From positions 1 through 6,645 of the forward strand of contig JAEWCJ010000395.1 in NCBI GenBank assembly GCA_023390695.1: a stretch of DNA of 6,645 nt. Reading direction: 5' to 3'. A program made the position numbers and the translations under genes. Below the pieces are notes generated by a model. It made no database searches. It was not told where the DNA came from and worked only from the letters and a program-made list of their open reading frames with translations. Below, piece after piece: positions 1 through 3,886 of the stretch. The first letter of the stretch is position 1, and the number at the start of each line of letters is the position of its first letter. This DNA is from Pseudomonadota bacterium. GTDB taxonomy: Bacteria > Pseudomonadota > Alphaproteobacteria > Rhizobiales > Xanthobacteraceae.

Positions 1-21
1 ACATCGACCCCCACCGGGCGG

Positions 22-64
22 GCCGCTACGCGGCTCACCACCCTCCCCACAAGGGGGAGGGTGG
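22..64. repeat. REP-like double hairpin downstream of the binding-protein gene
   Basis: Two adjacent inverted repeats are visible. The first has 5-bp arms at 22-26 and 30-34 around a 3-base loop. The second has perfect 11-bp arms (CCACCCTCCCC, 38-48, and its complement, 54-64) around a 5-base loop. They sit just past the stop codon of the minus-strand binding-protein gene. In that direction the large hairpin is not followed by a run of T, so it is not a classical intrinsic terminator; it may protect the mRNA 3' end or belong to a dispersed intergenic repeat. C-rich hairpins of this style recur in Bradyrhizobium-like genomes, but membership of a family cannot be shown from one copy. Confidence 0.55.
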
Positions 65-75
65 GACCTCATGGC

Positions 76-1248
76 TCACTTCATCTTGCAGTCTTTGGCG
101 TATGCATCGGGGACGCCATTGAAGACCTTTTCCACGATCTCGGTCTGGAACTTGCCATCCGGACGCTTGACCACCTTGGTCAGATAGAAATCCTGGATCG
201 GATAGTTGTTGGTGTTGAACTTGAAGGCACCGCGAAGGGACTGGAAGTCGGCCTTCTTCAGGGCGGCGCGCAAGGCGGCCTTGTCGGCCGTGTTGCCTTT
301 GGTGCCCTTGAGCGCGGAATCGATCAGCAGCGCGGCGTCATAAGCCTGGAAGGCATAGGTCGCGGGCACTGCGCCGAATTCCTTCTCATACGCCGCGACG
401 AACTTCTTGTTCTGCGCATTGTCGAGATTGGGCGCCCAGTTGGTGCCGCCGAAGAAACCGATCGCGGCATCCTGCTGCGCCGGGAGCGTCGATTCATCGA
501 CGGTGAAGGCGGACAGGAACTTGATCTTGTCGGCAAGACCGGCCTGACGGAACTGCTTGACGAAATTCACGCCCATGCCGCCCGGCAGGAACACGAAGAT
601 CGCGTCGGGGCCGGCCGCCGCGATGCGCGACAATTCGGCCGAATAATCGAGCTGGTTCAGCGGGACATAGACCTCATCGACGATCTCGCCCTTGTAGTGA
701 CGCTTCACGCCGGCCAGCGCGTCCTTGCCGGCCTGATAATTCGGCGCCATCAAATAGAGCTTCTTGATGCCGGAATCCTGCGCATATTTGCCGGACACTT
801 CGTGGTTCTGGTCGTTCTGATACGAGGTCACGAAGAAGTTCGGGTTGCATTCCTTGCCGGCGAAATTGGACGTACCGGCATTCGGGCTGATCAGGATCGC
901 GCCGCTGTCGGTGACCGGCTTCATGATCGCCTGCAGGATGTTGGAGAAGATCGGACCGACGACGAAATCGACCTTGTCACGATCGACCAGAGCCTTCACC
1001 TTGTTCACGGCGACGTCGGGCTTCAGCTCGTCGTCCTGCACGATCACCTCGACCTCGCGGCCGCCAAGCTTGCCGCCCAGATCTTTCACCGCGAGCTGGA
1101 AACCGTTGCGCAATTGCTGGCCGAGCACGGCGGGCGGGCCCGACAAGGTGGAGATAACACCAACCTTCAGCTTCTCCTGCGCCTGCGCAGCCGTCAGGCT
1201 CAGGGTTAACGCCGCGCCGACCGTCAGCGCAGAAATCATCTTGTTCAT
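76..1248 (-). CDS. ABC transporter periplasmic substrate-binding protein (branched-chain amino acid / aromatic acid class)
   Basis: This 390-residue protein is a type 1 periplasmic binding protein (Peripla_BP_6/LivJ-like fold) that would capture a small ligand in the periplasm and deliver it to an ABC permease. Residues 1-23 form a Sec signal peptide (MNKMISALTV, a hydrophobic core, then AQA before QEKLKV), leaving a mature chain of about 367 residues. The mature start KVGVISTLSGPPAVLGQ is the typical first strand and loop of the family. Further family features are VDFVVGPIFSN near residue 95, ILISPNAGTSN near 118, and the late segment ATYAFQAYDAALLIDSAL. Cys134 and Cys387 are the only cysteines in the mature chain and could form a disulfide. 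An in-frame ATG five codons upstream (1263) overlaps the ribosome site, so 1248 is the start. The sequence feels closest to the subgroup predicted to bind aromatic acids such as nitrobenzoate, but ligand identity is not readable. No permease or ATPase genes are in the window; they may lie beyond position 1 or elsewhere. Confidence 0.93.
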   Translation of the reverse strand: MNKMISALTVGAALTLSLTAAQAQEKLKVGVISTLSGPPAVLGQQLRNGFQLAVKDLGGKLGGREVEVIVQDDELKPDVAVNKVKALVDRDKVDFVVGPIFSNILQAIMKPVTDSGAILISPNAGTSNFAGKECNPNFFVTSYQNDQNHEVSGKYAQDSGIKKLYLMAPNYQAGKDALAGVKRHYKGEIVDEVYVPLNQLDYSAELSRIAAAGPDAIFVFLPGGMGVNFVKQFRQAGLADKIKFLSAFTVDESTLPAQQDAAIGFFGGTNWAPNLDNAQNKKFVAAYEKEFGAVPATYAFQAYDAALLIDSALKGTKGNTADKAALRAALKKADFQSLRGAFKFNTNNYPIQDFYLTKVVKRPDGKFQTEIVEKVFNGVPDAYAKDCKMK

Positions 1249-1261
1249 CACGCAACCTCCC
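1249..1261 (-). promoter_or_regulatory. Strong ribosome binding site deciding the binding-protein start
   Basis: On the minus strand GGGAGG (1261-1256) lies 7 bases before the ATG at 1248. The upstream in-frame ATG at 1263-1261 shares its last G with this motif and has no comparable site of its own, so translation is expected to begin at 1248. That start also gives a normal-length signal peptide. Confidence 0.8.
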
Positions 1262-1337
1262 ATCGCGGATCGTGGACCACGTCAGTCGTCCCTACCCGTC
1301 AGCGCGGCCGACGGAAATGGGGCATAGCGACGCCACG

Positions 1338-1362
1338 AGATAGTTTAGGTTTAAAATATCGG
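1338..1362. promoter_or_regulatory. AT-rich island in the divergent intergenic region, probable promoter zone
   Basis: The 289 bases between the start codons of the binding protein (minus) and the cupin (plus) contain one AT-rich block in otherwise GC-rich DNA. It includes TAAAAT at 1352-1357 on the plus strand, 5 of 6 matches to a -10 box, but with no convincing -35 box 16-18 bases upstream. On the minus strand TAAACT also resembles a -10 box. The block may serve one or both divergent genes. A short GC hairpin follows (arms 1372-1376 and 1382-1386). No clear operator palindrome or RNA gene is seen here. Confidence 0.3.
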
Positions 1363-1537
1363 GTTTGGGAAGCCCGTTTTGCGGGCGGGCCCCGCCTGCC
1401 GGATGAGCGTTTACGCTGACTGCAAAAGAAGCCGGGCGGCGGCACGGAATCGTTTTTGCAGCTTGTCATTCGTGGTTGAATGCCGCCAAGACTGCACGAC
1501 CAACGACGCAATGACACGTGACGGGAGACAAAATTCC

Positions 1538-1987
1538 ATGCCACCGCTGACAGCAGGCATCACCAAGGCCGGCACCGGCATTGACGGGATCGTCTGGAAC
1601 ATCCTCGGCCAGACCTATGTGCCCAAACAACTGACCGAAGAATCCTTCTCCTGGCACGCCACCTTTCCGCCCGGCACCTTCGTGCCGCCGCACATCCATC
1701 CGACCCAGGACGAATTCATCTACATGCTCGAGGGGCGCCTCGATGCGGTGATCGACGGACGCGACTATGTCGCCACCGCCGGCGACCTGGTCAAGCTGCC
1801 GCGGCAGATTCCGCATGGCCTGTTCAACAAGTCGGACCAGGCGGTGAAATGCTTCTTCTGGGTGACGCCGACGCGCCGGCTCTATGATCTGTTCTGGGGC
1901 ATCCACTCGATGGCGGAGCAGAACCCGCAGGACGTGGTCGCGCTCTCCGCAAAACACGAAATCGTGTTCCTGCCGCCGCAGGAGTGA
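1538..1987 (+). CDS. Small single-domain cupin protein
   Basis: This 149-residue protein is a cupin_2-type beta barrel, probably metal-binding and cytoplasmic (no signal peptide or membrane segment). Cupin motif 1 is seen as PPHIHPTQDEF with His52, His54 and Glu59 followed by Gly66. Motif 2 is GDLVKLPRQIPHGLFN at residues 82-97, with His93 as the fourth ligand. The complete metal set is therefore present, consistent with an enzyme (dioxygenase, isomerase or decarboxylase type) or a ligand sensor; the reaction cannot be told from sequence. No DNA-binding domain is fused. The start at 1538 is preceded by GGGAG at 1523-1527, about 10 bases away. In-frame ATGs at 1511 and 1379 lack such a site and would add residues unlike a cupin. 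The gene stands alone and ends in an intrinsic terminator. It is divergent from the binding protein and convergent with a flavin monooxygenase, which suggests but does not prove a role in oxidising an aromatic or similar small molecule. Confidence 0.88.
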   Translation: MPPLTAGITKAGTGIDGIVWNILGQTYVPKQLTEESFSWHATFPPGTFVPPHIHPTQDEFIYMLEGRLDAVIDGRDYVATAGDLVKLPRQIPHGLFNKSDQAVKCFFWVTPTRRLYDLFWGIHSMAEQNPQDVVALSAKHEIVFLPPQE

Positions 1988-2017
1988 TCCGCTTCCGCGG
2001 ACGATTGCGGGCCTCTG

Positions 2018-2057
2018 AAAAAACCGGACCGGGCGGGATCTCCTCGCCCGGTTTTTT
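2018..2057 (+). terminator. Rho-independent terminator of the cupin gene
   Basis: A GC stem with arms CCGGGCG (2029-2035) and CGCCCGG (2045-2051) and a 9-base loop is followed directly by six T residues (2052-2057). An upstream A-run plus CCGG (2018-2027) can also pair with the distal CCGG and T-run, giving an alternative, longer stem. It begins about 30 bases past the cupin stop codon. The alternative A-run pairing gives it some potential in the minus direction as well, so it may help block read-through from the monooxygenase side. Confidence 0.85.
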
Positions 2058-2123
2058 GTCGCGGCGGCCGGGCGCCGGCGCGGCAACCAAGACGTCACGC
2101 GCCGCGCCGGAGACCGTCGCCAT

Positions 2124-2153
2124 CGAGGATGCGAGGAACGAGGATGCGAGGAA
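2124..2153. repeat. Perfect 15-bp tandem duplication
   Basis: The unit CGAGGATGCGAGGAA occurs twice head to tail (2124-2138 and 2139-2153), followed by a further partial copy (GATGCGG). Each unit itself contains two GAGGA-like steps. It lies in non-coding DNA. It could be a slippage product or a short tandem repeat locus; no function is evident. Confidence 0.8.
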
Positions 2154-2269
2154 GATGCGGAGCAGCGGTCTTTGCGCCGCGGATGACGGCCTCTCCCGAC
2201 GAGGAACGGGGTTTCTACGAGCATGACGGCGCGTCAGCAGCGCACCGCCGGCATCCGTTTCATAGGAAT

Positions 2270-2285
2270 ATTTTCACGTGAAACA
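2270..2285. promoter_or_regulatory. parS-like palindrome (possible ParB binding site)
   Basis: The sequence ATTTTCACGTGAAACA contains the perfect 12-bp palindrome TTTCACGTGAAA (2272-2283). It matches 14 of 16 bases of the widely conserved bacterial parS site TGTTTCACGTGAAACA; the right half is perfect and the two mismatches are the outermost left bases. parS nucleates ParB for chromosome segregation and usually clusters near the origin and parAB, none of which is visible here. It could be a secondary parS site, a CACGTG-type regulator operator, or a degenerate copy. It overlaps the neighbouring hairpin by three bases. Confidence 0.45.
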
Positions 2286-2306
2286 TTGCAGGTTGTCCTG
2301 CAATGT
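2283..2306 (-). terminator. Perfect 10-bp hairpin after the monooxygenase gene, candidate terminator
   Basis: Arms ACATTGCAGG (2283-2292) and CCTGCAATGT (2297-2306) pair perfectly around a 4-base loop, starting 7 bases past the monooxygenase stop codon in the minus direction. On that strand the hairpin is followed by TTTCACGTGAAAATATT, only weakly T-rich at first. It is therefore a plausible but non-canonical transcription end or mRNA-protecting stem. The distal arm runs into the parS-like palindrome. Confidence 0.55.
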
Positions 2307-2313
2307 CCGCAAC

Positions 2314-3567
2314 TTACGCCGCTTTCACGGCCGACTTGTTGACCTGCTCGCGCGCGAAGCCGGCGGTCGAGGCATAGCCGCGCACGATCGCCTTGCGCTC
2401 CTCATAGGAGAGCACGTCGTCGATATTGGTGAAGCCGTTCGGCGCCCGCTGCTCCACCGCGTCGATCACGCCTTCCGGACCGCCCTTGCGGTTCATCATC
2501 ACGATCTGCGTGGTCATCGGCAGGCGCTCCTGCTCATAGGCCCAGAGCGCGTGGTAGACATGCTCGCAATCGCGCAGCCGGTCGGCGAGGCAGCGCGCAT
2601 CGAGGATCGCCTGCGAGGCGCCGTTGGAGCCGACCGGATACATCGGATGCGCGGCATCGCCGAGCAGCGTCACGCGGCCATGCGACCAGCGCGGCAGGGG
2701 ATCGCGATCGCAGAGCGGATATTCCCAGAATTCCGGCGTCGCCTCGATCAGCGCCTTGGCATCGATCGCCGGAATGTTGAAGCGCTGCACATGCGGCATC
2801 AGATCCTCGAAGCGGCCCGGCCGCGACCAATCCTCCTTCTTCGGCGTGCCGCCGCCCTGCGCCACCTTCACCATCACCGCCCAGTTGGTGAGGCGGCGAT
2901 CCTCGCGCGAGCCTTCGGCGATCGGATAGAGCACGAGCTTCGCCGCCATGCCGCCGGCGATGATCATCGAACGGCCGGTGAGAAATTGCGGCCAGTCGAG
3001 CGCGCCGCGCCACAGCGTCGTGCCGGTCCAGCGCGCCGGCTCTTCGTTCGGATAGAGTTTGGCGCGCACGAAGGAATGGATGCCGTCGGCGCCGATCAGG
3101 ATGTCGCCGCGGGCGGTCTTGCAGTGATGGCCATGCCGGTCGAAGAACCAGGCGGTGACGCCGCCCTCATCCTGAGTGAAGCCGCCAAGCCGGTGGCCGG
3201 TATGGAGGCGCGATTCCCCGAGCCGCGCCCGCGCCGCGGCATAGATGACGCCCTGCAGGCGGCCGCGATGAATGGAGAATTGCGGCACCTCGAATCCGGC
3301 ATCGGTGCCGCGCGGCTCGCACCAGACTTCCTGTCCGTAGATGTTGGTGTAGATCAGCTCATAGGTGCGGATGGCGACCTGATTCAGCCGGTCCAGCAGG
3401 CCGAGCTGCGCCAGTTCCTTGATCGCGTGCGGCAGGGTGTTGATGCCCACACCCAGTTCGCGGATCGTGTCCGCCTGCTCGAAAATCTCGCAATCGATGC
3501 CGCGCGCATGCAGCATCAGGGCAGCGGTCAATCCGCCCACGCCGCCGCCAACGATAATCGCCTTCAT
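2314..3567 (-). CDS. FAD-dependent monooxygenase (aromatic hydroxylase type)
   Basis: This 417-residue cytoplasmic protein is a group A flavoprotein monooxygenase of the salicylate / 3-hydroxybenzoate hydroxylase and PhzS-like superfamily, expected to use NAD(P)H and O2 to hydroxylate a small, usually aromatic, substrate. All three fingerprints are present: the N-terminal dinucleotide fold IIVGGGVGGLTAA (residues 4-16, with Glu30 at the ribose-binding end of strand 2), the DG motif GDILIGADGIHSFVR (154-168), and the GD motif around LLGDAAHPMYPVGSNG (301-316) that binds the FAD ribityl chain. Length is normal and there is no break. A signal peptide is absent; the hydrophobic N-terminus is the Rossmann strand. 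The start at 3567 gives the Rossmann fold at residue 4 as expected; upstream on the minus strand GAGG lies about a dozen bases away, a weak ribosome site. The gene is convergent with the cupin. The exact substrate cannot be read; annotation as a generic flavin-dependent oxidoreductase is safest. Confidence 0.92.
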   Translation of the reverse strand: MKAIIVGGGVGGLTAALMLHARGIDCEIFEQADTIRELGVGINTLPHAIKELAQLGLLDRLNQVAIRTYELIYTNIYGQEVWCEPRGTDAGFEVPQFSIHRGRLQGVIYAAARARLGESRLHTGHRLGGFTQDEGGVTAWFFDRHGHHCKTARGDILIGADGIHSFVRAKLYPNEEPARWTGTTLWRGALDWPQFLTGRSMIIAGGMAAKLVLYPIAEGSREDRRLTNWAVMVKVAQGGGTPKKEDWSRPGRFEDLMPHVQRFNIPAIDAKALIEATPEFWEYPLCDRDPLPRWSHGRVTLLGDAAHPMYPVGSNGASQAILDARCLADRLRDCEHVYHALWAYEQERLPMTTQIVMMNRKGGPEGVIDAVEQRAPNGFTNIDDVLSYEERKAIVRGYASTAGFAREQVNKSAVKAA

Positions 3568-3776
3568 GTCGGTGTACGCCTCACGTCAGTCCAAACCCGG
3601 TTGGCGCCCATCATGACGTCCGGCCGGGGGGAAGCGCAATGCGCTCCGCTGCCTTTGGTTGACGGATGCGCCTGGGTGGGATGGGAGCAAATTCTGCGGG
3701 GACGCTACGGCGGCGCCGGGCGGCGTTCCGCCGCTAACCACATTCAAACAATCCGCTCCTGTGGATTAACGATCCA

Positions 3777-3805
3777 TTGACCATCGCAGGACGTGCAAAT
3801 ATGGT
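3777..3805 (+). promoter_or_regulatory. Candidate sigma70-type promoter for the giant surface-protein gene
   Basis: TTGACC (3777-3782, 5 of 6 matches to the -35 consensus) is followed after exactly 17 bases by TATGGT (3800-3805, 4 of 6 matches to the -10 consensus). It lies at the start of an AT-rich stretch and would give a leader of about 75 bases before the start codon at 3887. Matches of this quality can arise by chance, but position, spacing and base composition all agree. Confidence 0.45.
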
Positions 3806-3872
3806 GATTTCGCGCGTGGAGAGCGGGACCCCGCGGCAATTTTTGAAGAATTTATAGATTCACCAGGCCCTT

Positions 3873-3880
3873 AGGGGGGG
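3873..3880 (+). promoter_or_regulatory. Strong ribosome binding site for the giant gene
   Basis: AGGGGGGG ends six bases before ATG at 3887. It is the only good purine-rich site in this stretch and fixes the start of the long open frame, which the next in-frame Met (about codon 170, inside the FecR-like domain) would truncate. Confidence 0.75.
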
Positions 3881-3886
3881 CATCGG

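Larger units (their letters stand above)
1988..2313. other. Non-coding region between convergent cupin and monooxygenase genes
   Basis: This 326-base stretch has no convincing gene. An 80-codon plus-strand frame through it merely reads through the cupin terminator and the tandem repeat, and has an Arg/Gly/Ser-rich composition with no recognisable motif. The region holds, in order, the cupin terminator, a 15-bp tandem duplication, a parS-like palindrome and a 10-bp hairpin, each listed separately. It is more structured than a simple convergent gap. Confidence 0.7.
3568..3886. other. Divergent intergenic region between monooxygenase and giant surface-protein genes
   Basis: These 319 bases contain no supported gene. 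The half nearest the monooxygenase is GC-rich and includes the interrupted palindrome AGCGCA-A-TGCGCT at 3633-3645, a possible operator or fragment of a dispersed repeat. A second small GC inverted repeat lies at about 3719-3732. The half nearest the giant gene is markedly AT-richer and holds a promoter candidate and a strong ribosome site. No convincing promoter for the minus-strand monooxygenase was found. Confidence 0.65.

Noticed and set aside
61..1209. A 382-codon plus-strand open frame opposite the binding-protein gene
   Set aside because: It shows the composition of an antisense shadow (repeated LDRI/DRIV, Arg- and Asp-rich) and no ribosome site, and the opposite strand encodes a complete, signal-peptide-bearing binding protein.
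1466..2224. A 252-codon minus-strand frame spanning the cupin and its terminator
   Set aside because: It runs antisense through the cupin and through an intrinsic terminator, with an Arg/His-rich shadow composition.
2278..3780. A 500-codon plus-strand open frame covering the monooxygenase region
   Set aside because: It is longer than the monooxygenase but antisense to it, extremely rich in Arg, Ala and His, and has no recognisable domain, while the minus-strand frame carries all three flavin-monooxygenase fingerprints. It is a product of high GC codon bias.
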